DNA from: Chloroflexota bacterium
Lineage (GTDB): Bacteria > Chloroflexota > Anaerolineae > 4572-78 > J111
Assembly: GCA_016860845.1 (NCBI GenBank)
Contig: BOKF01000001.1
Location: 1 to 64,000 of the forward strand
DNA: 64,000 bases
Direction: 5' to 3'
Shown: positions 19,329-27,871 of the stretch, piece by piece
Position numbering within the stretch: position 1 is the stretch's first letter
Layout: each line of letters starts with the position of its first letter
Translations under genes and position numbers: made by a program
The notes under the pieces: model-generated
Told to the model about the DNA's origin: nothing
What the model saw: the letters and a program-made list of their open reading frames with translations, nothing else
Databases searched by the model: none

Positions 19329-20120
19329 ATGGACCTCGGTCTCAGAGACAAAGTTGCTCTGGTCGCGGCTTCTTCCAAGGGCCTGGGTCGGGCCAGTGCG
19401 CTGGCCCTGGCTCGCGAGGGGGCCAAAGTCGCCATTTGCGCTCGCAACGGCAAAATGCTAAAAGTCACCGCAGACGAAATTGCCACAGCGACAGGCAGCG
19501 AACTGCTGGCCATCCCGGCGGATATGACCAACTCCCGCGACATCGAGCAGGTGGTCAAAGAGACGGTCAAACATTTTGGTAAGCTGCACATTTTGGTGAC
19601 GAATGCAGGTGGCCCGCCGGCCGGCGATTTTGGCGATTTTGACGACAAGCAGTGGCAAGAAGCCTTCAATTTGACGCTGATGAGCGCGGTCCGGCTCATT
19701 CGCGCGGCGCTGCCGCCTATGCAGAAGGAACGCTGGGGCCGGATTATCAACATCACCAGCACCTCGGTCAAAGAGCCGCTGGACAACCTGGTGCTGTCGA
19801 ATTCAATTCGGGCAGCGGTGCATGGGCTGGCCAAGACGCTGGCCAATCAGCTAGGCCCGTATCGCATTACCGTCAATAACGTTATGCCGGGGACCATCCA
19901 CACCGATCGGATCGAGCAGTTGGCCCGAACCCGGGCGCAGAAAAGCGAGCAAACCGTCACCGAGGCCATCGCCGCAATGGGCCAGGCGGCTGCGCTCGGC
20001 CGGGTCGGCGAGCCGGAAGAGTTTGGAGCCGTGGTTGCCTTTCTGGCTTCAGAACACGCCAGCTACATCACGGGCGTCTCGCTGCCGGTGGATGGGGGGA
20101 AGATACAGGGCACGTTCTGA
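19329..20120 (+). CDS. SDR-family protein lacking the catalytic Tyr/Lys
   Basis: This 263-residue Rossmann-fold protein is FabG-like in length and has NAG (LVTNAGGPP) and the C-terminal ASYITGVSLPVDGG. The nucleotide loop is AASSKGLGRA instead of TGxxxGxG. At the YxxxK position the sequence reads LSNSI (in NLVLSNSIRAAV), so neither Tyr nor Lys is present. A related SDR subgroup with LSNxxR is known to me from general memory and its chemistry is not settled. Annotation as a 3-oxoacyl-ACP reductase would therefore be unsafe. A GGAG lies about 11 bases before the ATG. Confidence 0.88.
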   Translation: MDLGLRDKVALVAASSKGLGRASALALAREGAKVAICARNGKMLKVTADEIATATGSELLAIPADMTNSRDIEQVVKETVKHFGKLHILVTNAGGPPAGDFGDFDDKQWQEAFNLTLMSAVRLIRAALPPMQKERWGRIINITSTSVKEPLDNLVLSNSIRAAVHGLAKTLANQLGPYRITVNNVMPGTIHTDRIEQLARTRAQKSEQTVTEAIAAMGQAAALGRVGEPEEFGAVVAFLASEHASYITGVSLPVDGGKIQGTF

Positions 20121-20190
20121 AGCGTGATGCGTAAAACTTGATCGTTAAGGGCAAAGTTTGCATTGCTAACCTTTGGAGTTTTTATCATCG

Positions 20191-20321
20191 CGTCCTTCGA
20201 TACGCCTTTCGCTTCGCCCTTCGACAAGCTCAGGACAGGCTCAAGGTTACTCAGAATGCGATCATGAGTCGAAAATCACCCTTCGATACGGGCTAACGCC
20301 CTGCTCAGGATGATTTTCGAG
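20191..20321. repeat. PERSRR-type repeats and TCGAAAATCA inverted repeat
   Basis: CCCTTCGACAAGCTCAGGAC and two CCTTCGATACG stretches belong to the widespread repeat that translates as PERSRR. TCGAAAATCA (20269) and TGATTTTCGA (20311) form an inverted pair around CCCTTCGATACGGGC. The whole 282-base gap before the rhodanese gene is mostly made of these. Confidence 0.7.
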
Positions 20322-20402
20322 CTAATTCCGAGCTGAGGTTTGCTACCCAATTTGACGTTTTATTCCAGCAGCTAAAGACCTTGGATTACGGGGGGATTAT
20401 TG

Positions 20403-20834
20403 ATGGGCTTACTTAAAAAACTTTTTGGCGGTAAAGATGAAGAGAAAGGCGGGGCCTCGACGCTGCCGACCCCACCGCAGTGGGAGCCAGAACCGGAACC
20501 GCTGCGCATCAACGAAATTACACCCCACGAGCTCAAAGCCCGGCTGGATAACGGCGACGACATGGTGGTCGTGGACATGCGTCAAGGGTGGGAATACCAA
20601 CACGGCCATATACCGGGCGCGACTCATATGTTTATCAACGAGATCCCCGCGCGGATGAACGAATTGCCCAAGGATAAAGATATTGTCTTTCAATGCTGGC
20701 ACGGCAACACCAGCCTGCAAGCCTCTGCGTTCTTAATCGAGAACGGCTGGGCCGCCGAGCGAGTGTCTAGCTTGAGCGGTGGCATGGCCGGGTGGGTGCA
20801 GGCGCATGGGCAAGGAGCCTTAGTTACAGGATAA
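20403..20834 (+). CDS. Rhodanese-domain protein
   Basis: This 143-residue single-domain rhodanese has an acidic and proline-rich N-terminal 35 residues. Motifs are VVVDMRQGWEYQHGHIPGA and the active-site loop FQCWHGNTS (Cys98), followed by LSGGMAGW. It should carry a persulfide on Cys98 and move sulfur or sense it. Its placement after the JAMM and E1-like genes fits a sulfur-transfer neighbourhood, though a 280-base repeat-filled gap intervenes. GGGGG lies just before the TTG/ATG; the ATG at 20403 is chosen. Confidence 0.9.
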   Translation: MGLLKKLFGGKDEEKGGASTLPTPPQWEPEPEPLRINEITPHELKARLDNGDDMVVVDMRQGWEYQHGHIPGATHMFINEIPARMNELPKDKDIVFQCWHGNTSLQASAFLIENGWAAERVSSLSGGMAGWVQAHGQGALVTG

Positions 20835-20852
20835 TTCACCCGTTTAGGAATA

Positions 20853-20888
20853 AAAAAGCCCGGCGCCTGATTTTAGCGCCGGGCTTTT
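20853..20888. terminator. Bidirectional terminator between convergent genes
   Basis: AAAAGCCCGGCGC and GCGCCGGGCTTTT form a GC-rich stem flanked by A and T runs, between the rhodanese (plus) and GntR (minus) genes. Confidence 0.9.
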
Positions 20889-20911
20889 GGCTTAATTTTG
20901 AGCTTTCTGAT

Positions 20912-21589
20912 TTATCCTAATACCCGCTGCAGCGCGGCGGCCAGTTCTTCTTCAAACCAGACGGTGTGATGAAACATCAGCTTCTCCGCTTTGGCCGCAT
21001 CTCGGGCCTTAATAGCTTCCAGCACTTGCCGATGATGTTGCGCTGATTGCTCAATCGGGGCTTCGCCTTTGTGCCAGATGAGCGGGCGGATCCGCTTGAC
21101 ATGTTCCTCGAGTTGCTCAATGGTCGCCCGCAAGCGTTGGTTGCCAGCTTTCTCGGCCAGAAAAGTGTGAAATTTCACGCCCAGCAGCCGGCTGCGCTGA
21201 TGATCACCGGCCCGCATCGCTTCGTCGGCTTCATCCAGTAGCGCATTAGCATATTGCAAATCGGCTTCAGAAAAAATTTCGGTGGCCCGCTTGGCAACAT
21301 ATCCTTCCAGTACCCCCTGGATTTCAATCAATTCCATGATAGCCTGCACCGAAGGGGCTGTCACCCTGGCTCCCCTGCGCCCATCATTCTCAACCCAACC
21401 ATCCCGCTCAAGCATAATCAGCGCTTCGCGCACCGGGGTGCGGCTAATGTTGTACTCTTTGGCTACATCGCCAATAACCAGATACTCTCTAGGCTTGATC
21501 TCTAATGATAAAATACCTTTTTTTAAGGCTTCGTAAACTTTTTCAGTGAGGGTATATTCTCCGGTTTCTGGCAGCGGTGGTAACGGCAT
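20912..21589 (-). CDS. GntR-family transcriptional regulator (FCD domain)
   Basis: The 225-residue regulator has a winged helix at about 10-75 (VAKEYNISRTPVREALIML) and an all-helical FCD ligand domain (ADLQYANALLDEAD, RSRLLGVKFHTFLAEKAGN, QHHRQVLEAIKARD). FCD regulators usually bind small organic acids or amino-acid derivatives with a metal. It is the last gene of an uptake/catabolic operon and probably controls it. The operator is not proven; a palindrome near the operon promoter (28866-28877) is one candidate. Confidence 0.93.
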   Translation of the reverse strand: MPLPPLPETGEYTLTEKVYEALKKGILSLEIKPREYLVIGDVAKEYNISRTPVREALIMLERDGWVENDGRRGARVTAPSVQAIMELIEIQGVLEGYVAKRATEIFSEADLQYANALLDEADEAMRAGDHQRSRLLGVKFHTFLAEKAGNQRLRATIEQLEEHVKRIRPLIWHKGEAPIEQSAQHHRQVLEAIKARDAAKAEKLMFHHTVWFEEELAAALQRVLG

Positions 21590-21604
21590 AGTATCCCTTT
21601 TTAC

Positions 21605-22486
21605 TCAAACCCTGTGCGAGTGGATTGAAAGAACATGCCGGGCTATCTCGGTACAGGTAGCCCACCAGACATCATCAAAAGATTTCATGTAACTCAACAA
21701 GCGGTATAACATCTTGATCCGTCCGGGGCGGCCCATCAGGTTCGGGTGAAAGGTGGTGTTGAACAGGCTGCCAAAATGGCGCATCCCGTCGAATTCTTCT
21801 TTCCAAATTTGATAGGCGCTTTCCGCCGTAGCATTCACCCCACCGCCGTTGGGAAAGAGCGAACCGCCAAAGATTTCCCAATCGTCCAGGATCAGGCTAA
21901 TGGGCAGTTCTACCAAGTCGCCGGCATGAGTATTTATAATATACGGAACATCATAATCCATCAAGCTGCAATCATAAATCATGCCCATCCCGGTCAGAAT
22001 TTCCAGAGTGTGTTGTTTGACGCCCCAGCCCGGCGCGCTCCAGCCCAGCGGTTCCTGGCCGGTCAAGTTTTTCAGAACTTCCATGCCGCGCCCGAAAACA
22101 TTTTTTTCCGCTTCATCGTCCAGTAAAAAGACGTTTTCGTGCAGATAGCCGTGATGGGCCACCTCAAAGCCGGCCTTGACCACCTGCTGCACCGCCTCCG
22201 GGTGGAGTTCGGCCACATAGCCGGGAATAAAAAAGGTGGCTGGGACCTCTAAAGCCTGGTGCATCTCCAGAATACGCGGCAGGGCGGTTAAGACGCCATA
22301 TGCCCCTTCGGACAACGCGGCAATATGCCGGGAGTTCCGGGCATCACCCGCTATCGGGCCAGCCTCGCCGTCCACGTGCCAGCCTATCGCCACCGCACAT
22401 TTTTTTCCATCCGGCCAGGCAAACCCCTCGATGGAGCTAACCTGAACACCGTCATAGCGTTGAATTACACTCATAACTTGACTCAC
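21605..22486 (-). CDS. Polysaccharide-deacetylase family protein (PuuE/allantoinase-like)
   Basis: This 293-residue NodB-fold protein shows GWHVDGEAG near residue 34 in place of the TFDDG motif, and HHGYLHE as the metal-binding His pair near 116. Within the superfamily this pattern is closer to the cytosolic PuuE/allantoinase-like branch than to chitin deacetylases. No signal peptide is present. The neighbours (amino-acid-type transporter, THI5-like proteins, FCD regulator) fit breakdown of a nitrogen-containing small molecule. The substrate is not determined. Confidence 0.85.
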   Translation of the reverse strand: MSQVMSVIQRYDGVQVSSIEGFAWPDGKKCAVAIGWHVDGEAGPIAGDARNSRHIAALSEGAYGVLTALPRILEMHQALEVPATFFIPGYVAELHPEAVQQVVKAGFEVAHHGYLHENVFLLDDEAEKNVFGRGMEVLKNLTGQEPLGWSAPGWGVKQHTLEILTGMGMIYDCSLMDYDVPYIINTHAGDLVELPISLILDDWEIFGGSLFPNGGGVNATAESAYQIWKEEFDGMRHFGSLFNTTFHPNLMGRPGRIKMLYRLLSYMKSFDDVWWATCTEIARHVLSIHSHRV

Positions 22487-22507
22487 CCCAAGAAATAGTT
22501 TATTTAC

Positions 22508-23191
22508 CTACCTGGCCTCTTGGCTTAAGACAGCACCACGGCCAAAAGCAAAGACCCGGTTTTCCAGGTAATTTGAAATCCAAATCAGGAAACCGATGAC
22601 CAGGAGGTACAGGATCGCCATTTCGATCAGTACTTCGTAAACATAAAAAGTGCGGGTAATGATACCGTTGCCGATCTTTAACAGCTCGTTGACCGCAATC
22701 ACCGACAACAGGGCCGAACTCTTAACCGTGTTGGCCAGTTCGTTGGTAATCGGGGGAATCATGCGCCGGGCTGCCTGGGGCAAGACGATCTGGGTAAAGG
22801 TCATCGTCGGGTTCATGCCGATGGATAGAGCTGCCTCGCGCTGCCCTTTATCAATAGACTCAACCGCCGCCCGCACAATTTCGACCTCATAGGCGGCGGC
22901 GATAATGGTCAGCGCAATCACCCCTGTCCAAAATTCATCAAAGACCAAACCGAAATTAGGCAAAACATAATAAACAATCAGAATGATGACCAGTTGCGGC
23001 ACCCCGCGAATAAAATTGACCAGCCCTTGGATCATAAGCTGCACCGGGCGTGGGCCGAGTACCCGGACGCTGCCCAGAAAAATACCGGCGATCGTACCAA
23101 AAATAACGGCCAGAAAACTAATCTCAATCGTTACCCAAACGGCCCGTAGCAGGTTGGGGATAATGTCTAGCATAAAAGCGAAGTCAAGCAT
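22508..23191 (-). CDS. Polar amino-acid-type ABC transporter permease
   Basis: This 227-residue HisMQ-family inner-membrane permease has about five helices. The EAA loop reads REAALSIGMNPTMTFTQIVLPQAARR, split here as REAALSIGMNP and IVLPQAARRMIPP. It pairs with the second permease at 24098-24790 and the ATPase between them. It would import substrates delivered by the LysM/SBP fusion protein. Confidence 0.93.
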   Translation of the reverse strand: MLDFAFMLDIIPNLLRAVWVTIEISFLAVIFGTIAGIFLGSVRVLGPRPVQLMIQGLVNFIRGVPQLVIILIVYYVLPNFGLVFDEFWTGVIALTIIAAAYEVEIVRAAVESIDKGQREAALSIGMNPTMTFTQIVLPQAARRMIPPITNELANTVKSSALLSVIAVNELLKIGNGIITRTFYVYEVLIEMAILYLLVIGFLIWISNYLENRVFAFGRGAVLSQEAR

Positions 23192-23221
23192 AGATCAGCC
23201 ATCCATTTTCTGTCTGCTTAA

Positions 23222-23287
23222 TTGGGAAGATTGGAAGACTTGAGGTTTTTTTCAACCTTCCAACCCTCCACCCTTCCAGCCTTCCAA
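23222..23287. repeat. Period-7 hairpin repeat, TGGAAGA unit
   Basis: GGGAAGATTGGAAGACTTGA faces CAACCTTCCAACCCTCCACC and CTTCCAGCCTTCC. It fills the gap between the permease and ATPase genes and ends at the ATPase stop codon. Confidence 0.8.
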
Positions 23288-24076
23288 TTAACTCTCCCAC
23301 ATGTAGTAACTGAGAAAACGGCGCACCTGTTCGTTGGTTGAGCGGGAAAAGATTTCTTCCGGGCCTCCGGCCTCGACAATCCGGGCGTCTTCCAAGTAAA
23401 CCACGGTATCGGCCACCTTGCGGGCAAAGTTAAGTTCGTGCGTCACGACCAGCATGGTCATCCCTTCCTCAGCCAACTCCTGAATAACTTCCAATACCTC
23501 GTGAGTCAGTTTAGGGTCAAGAGCCGAGGTCGGCTCATCAAAGAGCATCAGCTTGGGATTCATGGCCAGGGCGCGGGCAATGGCCACTCGCTGCTGCTGC
23601 CCGCCCGACATCTGGAACGGTAATTTATGGCCATGTTCGGCCAGGTGAACTTTCTTTAAAAGTTGCTGCGCCAGTTCCCGGCATTCAGCTTTGGGCTTGC
23701 CCAAAACCTTGTGCGGTCCTATGGCGATGTTGTCCAGGGCGCTCAAGTGAGCGAACAGATTGAACAGTTGGAAGACCATGCCCACCTTTTGCCGCTTGCG
23801 GGCTAACTCGGTCGGACTATCTTCGACCCACCGGCTATCCCCTTCCAACCGGCCGCCGATATATTCGCCATCTAGCCAAATCCGTCCCTGCGTGGGCACT
23901 TCCAGATAATTTATACAGCGCAGCATGGTGCTCTTGCCCGATCCAGAGGGACCAATCAAAACCACCACTTCACCTGTTTTTACTTCCAAATTGGCGTCAA
24001 TGAGGGCTTGGGTGGTACTGAAACTTTTGGACAGATGTTCAATTCTAAGAATGGATTGACCATTATTTTCAGGCAT
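23288..24076 (-). CDS. Polar amino-acid-type ABC transporter ATP-binding protein (GlnQ-like)
   Basis: This 262-residue ATPase has Walker [10 protein letters not shown], the Q-loop FQLFNLF, signature [15 protein letters not shown] and Walker [14 protein letters not shown]. Compared with GlnQ it carries a short insertion ([13 protein letters not shown]) before the Q-loop. It energises the two flanking permeases from the cytosolic side. Confidence 0.95.
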   Translation of the reverse strand: MPENNGQSILRIEHLSKSFSTTQALIDANLEVKTGEVVVLIGPSGSGKSTMLRCINYLEVPTQGRIWLDGEYIGGRLEGDSRWVEDSPTELARKRQKVGMVFQLFNLFAHLSALDNIAIGPHKVLGKPKAECRELAQQLLKKVHLAEHGHKLPFQMSGGQQQRVAIARALAMNPKLMLFDEPTSALDPKLTHEVLEVIQELAEEGMTMLVVTHELNFARKVADTVVYLEDARIVEAGGPEEIFSRSTNEQVRRFLSYYMWES

Positions 24077-24097
24077 ACTGTTATTACCTCATCCAGC

Positions 24098-24790
24098 CTA
24101 GACCGGCGCCGTACCGGTGGCAGCGGCCCTTTTTTCAACCCGCTGGTAGTTGAAAACATTCTGTTCCAGATAATTGGCCCCCCAAATCAAGAGTTGGATA
24201 ACCACGAAGTACAAAATCGCCACCAACAGGTAAACCTCCGGCGATTTAAACGTCGCCGCGCGAATCGAGTTGGCAATCTTGGTCATCTCCAGCACGGCAA
24301 TCACCGACAACGCCGAAGACGCTTTAATCAGATTGGCCAATTCGTTGGTCAGCGGGGGAATCATCCGGCGCGCAGCCTGCGGCAGAATAATTAAGCGCAT
24401 GGCCGCCCAGTTGGTCATGCCGATGGAGGCGGCGGCCTCCCGCTGGCCATAATCAATCGACTCCAGGGCCGCCCGGACAATCTCGATTTGGTAACCTACG
24501 GTATTAAAGGTTAGGGCAATCAGACCGACCCAAAAAACCGATAACTCAATTCCAATTTTGGGCAGCAACAACGAAGCCGCATAAATATGAAAAATAGCCG
24601 GAGTGCCCCGGATCAGCGTGACGTACCAAATTATCACCTTTTGAACCGGGCGCGGGCCAATAATCCGCACAATCCCCAGCGCTATCCCAATCACGGTCCC
24701 CAGAAGCAGGGCCAGGACGCTCACCTGGATCGTCATCACCAGGCCGCGCAACAGGCGAGGCAGTATTTCAAGCATAAAAGGAAAATCCAT
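24098..24790 (-). CDS. Polar amino-acid-type ABC transporter permease
   Basis: This 230-residue HisMQ-family permease is a paralogue of the one at 22508-23191, with the same start (MDFPFMLEILPRLLRG) and an EAA loop REAAASIGMTN...ILPQAARRMIPP. The two permeases probably form a heterodimer. It is the first transporter gene after the binding protein, 130 bases downstream. Confidence 0.93.
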   Translation of the reverse strand: MDFPFMLEILPRLLRGLVMTIQVSVLALLLGTVIGIALGIVRIIGPRPVQKVIIWYVTLIRGTPAIFHIYAASLLLPKIGIELSVFWVGLIALTFNTVGYQIEIVRAALESIDYGQREAAASIGMTNWAAMRLIILPQAARRMIPPLTNELANLIKASSALSVIAVLEMTKIANSIRAATFKSPEVYLLVAILYFVVIQLLIWGANYLEQNVFNYQRVEKRAAATGTAPV

Positions 24791-24840
24791 AACACCTCTT
24801 TCCTCGCATATATCACCACCAACATTGTCGTTGGTGCGAC

Positions 24841-24892
24841 ATATTGCGTATTGCGTAACCTTTCAAAACGGAATACGCAATACGCAATACGA
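24841..24892. repeat. Period-7 hairpin repeat, TTGCGTA unit
   Basis: ATATTGCGTATTGCGTAACC faces GGAATACGCAATACGCAATA across a 9-base loop. This is the clearest example of arms that are both tandemly iterated and mutually complementary. A CACCAAC/GTTGGTG hairpin lies just before it. Confidence 0.9.
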
Positions 24893-24923
24893 TCTCATCA
24901 CCCAAATGGTTCCCGGCTAACTC

Positions 24924-26828
24924 TCACCAGGCCGGTGGCACATTCGGTGTCTCGAAAGACTGGCCAAACCACTTTTCTTGCAACTTGGTCAGGGTGCCGT
25001 CGGTTTTCATCTGCACCAAAATGTCATTAAATACAGCCCGGAACGAGATATCCTCTTTACGGAAGGCCGCCGCGCTATACTCAGCCGCCCAACGGCTGGA
25101 TTTGAACGGGATGACTTCAAAACCGGGATTCGCCTTAGCAAACTCTAGCAAGCTAACCATCGAGCTGGCGTAAGCGTCAACCCGCTTGGCCTTCATTGCT
25201 TCGTAGGCGGCGGCGTCGTCGTCGTAGGTCTTGATGTCCTCGGCATATTGGATGCCCAACTCCTCGGCAGTGATTTCCAACTGCTGGACCGAGGGAGTCC
25301 CTTCACCCGCGCCGACAATCTTGCCGTTCAAATCCTGACGATCTTTGATACCTTCGCCGGCCCGAACGATCAGGCCCGACGCAGCATCCATATAAGGCAC
25401 GGAGAAGTTAACTCGTTTGTAACGCTCTTCGGTCGCAGTCATGCCGCCCAGGATCAGATCAAAGCCGCCATCGTAGAGGGTTTGGATAACGGTGGGCCAA
25501 CTGGTGTCTACCGGCTGGGCCTGAACGCCGCCAAGCCGCGCCCCTATTTCATTGGCGATGTCAATATCATAGCCAATGATGTTTTCATTCTCATCGCGGA
25601 ACTCAAAGGGGCGGTACTGCGCTTCCAACCCAAAGGTGAACTTCTTTTCCCGGAGAATTTTTTCCAGCGTGCCTGGCGAAGCCTTGACTTCCGGCTCTAA
25701 GCCACTGGGCCAGGTAGGTGGAGTGTTGGGGGTGTCGAAGGTGCGGCCAAACCATTTTTCCTGGAGTTGGCCCAGGGTGCCGTCAGCCTTCATCTGCACC
25801 ATCAGGTCATTGAACACAGCTCGGAGCGGTTGATCCTCTTTGCGAAAAGCGGCCACACTCCACTCGGCGGCCCACTTCTCCGACTTGAAGGGGATAACCT
25901 CAAAACCCGGATTCGCCTTGGCAAACTCCAACAGGCTGACCATCGAGCTGGCGTAAGCGTCAACCCGCTTAGCCTTCATCGCCTCGTAAGCAGCAGCGTC
26001 ATCGTCATAGGTTTTGATGTCTTCGGCATATTGGATACCCAATTCCTCGGCAGTGATTTCCAACTGCTGGACCGAGGGAGTCCCTTCACCCGCGCCGACA
26101 ATCTTGCCGTTCAAGTCCTTCCGCTCGGCGATACCTTCGCCGGCGCGAACGATTAAGCCGGAAGAGGCGTCCATATAGGGTACGGAGAAGTTGACCCGCT
26201 CGTAGCGGGCTTCGGTGCCGGTCATGCCGCCCAGAATGAAATCAAAGCCGCCATCGTAGAGGGTTTGGATAACGGTGGGCCAACTGGTGTCTACTGGGCG
26301 AGCTTCAACCCCCAGCCGCTTGGCCATTTCGTTGGCGATATCAATATCATAGCCAACGATGTTTTCATTCTCATCGCGGAACTCAAAGGGGCGGTACTGC
26401 GCTTCCAACCCAAAGGTGAAATATCCCTGCTGCAAAATCTTCTGGAACGTACCCGGTGAAGCGACAACTTCGCCCTTTGGTCCCGGAGCTTGGGCGCCTA
26501 CCTTAGCCAGAGTCTCTGCCGCTTCTTTAGACTCAGGAATCCATAACTTTTGGCCCACTTCAATGATGTTGGGGTCTTCAATTTTAGCAAAGCTGGCATC
26601 CTCTCCGGCTTTGGCGTTGGTGGCTTCCCAGATGGCTGGCCAGGCGGTCACATCGCCGTAAAATTTCTCGGCCAATTTACTGAGCCAGTCATCAGCCTGA
26701 ACCGTGTATTCCTGCCCACCGCCTTGTGCTGGAGGGGCAGCTAAAACAGTCACGGACGATACTCCGTTTGCGAACAATAGCGCCAGCATCAGGGCCAGCA
26801 AAAGAACAACTCTATTCAATTTCTTCAT
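24924..26828 (-). CDS. LysM protein with two tandem family-3 solute-binding domains
   Basis: From the ATG at 26828 (GGAGG seven bases upstream) the protein has 634 residues. A signal peptide (MKKLNRVVLLLALMLALLFA) is followed by a LysM domain (YTVQADDWLSKLAEKFYG) and two SBP_bac_3 domains of about 240 residues. Each contains RPFEFRDENENI, SWPTVIQTLYDGGFD and a FKS-AA block. About 73 residues in the second lobe are identical between copies, and about 70 bases are identical near 25265-25335 and 26050-26120. LysM suggests anchoring to peptidoglycan in a cell without an outer membrane. The fused receptors should feed the adjacent permease pair. Confidence 0.92.
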   Translation of the reverse strand: MKKLNRVVLLLALMLALLFANGVSSVTVLAAPPAQGGGQEYTVQADDWLSKLAEKFYGDVTAWPAIWEATNAKAGEDASFAKIEDPNIIEVGQKLWIPESKEAAETLAKVGAQAPGPKGEVVASPGTFQKILQQGYFTFGLEAQYRPFEFRDENENIVGYDIDIANEMAKRLGVEARPVDTSWPTVIQTLYDGGFDFILGGMTGTEARYERVNFSVPYMDASSGLIVRAGEGIAERKDLNGKIVGAGEGTPSVQQLEITAEELGIQYAEDIKTYDDDAAAYEAMKAKRVDAYASSMVSLLEFAKANPGFEVIPFKSEKWAAEWSVAAFRKEDQPLRAVFNDLMVQMKADGTLGQLQEKWFGRTFDTPNTPPTWPSGLEPEVKASPGTLEKILREKKFTFGLEAQYRPFEFRDENENIIGYDIDIANEIGARLGGVQAQPVDTSWPTVIQTLYDGGFDLILGGMTATEERYKRVNFSVPYMDAASGLIVRAGEGIKDRQDLNGKIVGAGEGTPSVQQLEITAEELGIQYAEDIKTYDDDAAAYEAMKAKRVDAYASSMVSLLEFAKANPGFEVIPFKSSRWAAEYSAAAFRKEDISFRAVFNDILVQMKTDGTLTKLQEKWFGQSFETPNVPPAW

Positions 26829-26927
26829 TGTTCCTCCTATCATTTTTAAGGTTAGAGATGACTCAAGATCCAACGAAAATAGATGCTCAACGCTATTTAG
26901 ACACGACTCCTCCTTTCCGAGGGTGAA

Positions 26928-27848
26928 TTAACTTTGATAAACCGCCTCCATCAGCCCGTTGGTCATCACTTCCTCCGCCGATAAGCGTCTACCAATCACC
27001 CCGTAATCAACCAGATAGTTAATACTTCGCTCCCATCTGCTATTTTCCATCCAGCCTAATTTAGCCCGGCCGACTTTTCCTTCGAGAAATGGCCGCATAG
27101 CCAGCAGGATGAGCGTCTCCATTTCTGGTCTGGCCTCCGGCAAATAGTGGGTCGCGACAATGCGGCCAGCTTCATACGGATTATGCAGTGCCCGCCGCCA
27201 ACCATCGAAGGTAACCTCCAAGAATCGGGTGAGCGTGCCCGGTTCGTTGGCAAGCAGGCGTTCGGTGGTGACCAGCACCTGGGCGTAAGCTTCATAACTC
27301 CACTCATAAGCCGGCATGACCTGTAGCTCAAGCCCCATTTCCGTAAGCTCAAACGGTTCGGTAATGACAAACCCCTGGATAGCATCACACCGGCCGCTGC
27401 GCAGAACGTCGGCGTAATCTAAGCCGAATTCCACCACCTCCACATCGGCCCGCTTCAGACCAAAATGGGCCAGGGCGATATCCAGAGCCATCTCCCCATC
27501 TTTATGAACCCCCAGCCGCTTCCCTTTGAAGTCGGTCATATTCTTGATGCCCGACTCTTTAAGAGCCATCCAACCTAAAGCCGAGTATTGTAACATGGCC
27601 GCGACAGCTTTGACCGGCTGCCCGGCTGCCCGTGCCTGGATAATCAAATTGTCGTCGGCGCAGATAATCACATTCTCGTCGGTCTCAAGCGCGTTTAGAG
27701 GAGCCGTGGGCAACGGTCCCGGCACAATCACCAGGTTAATTCCGGCCCGTTGATACCGGCCCAGGTAGTGCGCCAGCAGAACACCGGCAAATTGAGCATT
27801 CGGTTTCCAATCAAGTTGGAGGGTTAGGGGTATCATTGGATACACCAT
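26928..27848 (-). CDS. NMT1/THI5-like substrate-binding protein without signal peptide
   Basis: This 306-residue protein has LQLDWKPNAQFAGVLLAHYL at the N-terminus, the hallmark of NMT1/THI5-like and SsuA-type binding proteins, but it begins only a few residues before this motif. There is no signal peptide or lipobox. It is a close paralogue of the next upstream gene (27872-28780). A cytosolic location suggests an enzyme or sensor for a pyrimidine-like or sulfonate-like compound rather than an uptake receptor. The start could be either of two ATGs 12 bases apart (27848 or 27836). Confidence 0.82.
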   Translation of the reverse strand: MVYPMIPLTLQLDWKPNAQFAGVLLAHYLGRYQRAGINLVIVPGPLPTAPLNALETDENVIICADDNLIIQARAAGQPVKAVAAMLQYSALGWMALKESGIKNMTDFKGKRLGVHKDGEMALDIALAHFGLKRADVEVVEFGLDYADVLRSGRCDAIQGFVITEPFELTEMGLELQVMPAYEWSYEAYAQVLVTTERLLANEPGTLTRFLEVTFDGWRRALHNPYEAGRIVATHYLPEARPEMETLILLAMRPFLEGKVGRAKLGWMENSRWERSINYLVDYGVIGRRLSAEEVMTNGLMEAVYQS

Positions 27849-27871
27849 TACGTAGTGCGTGGGCCGTTGCT

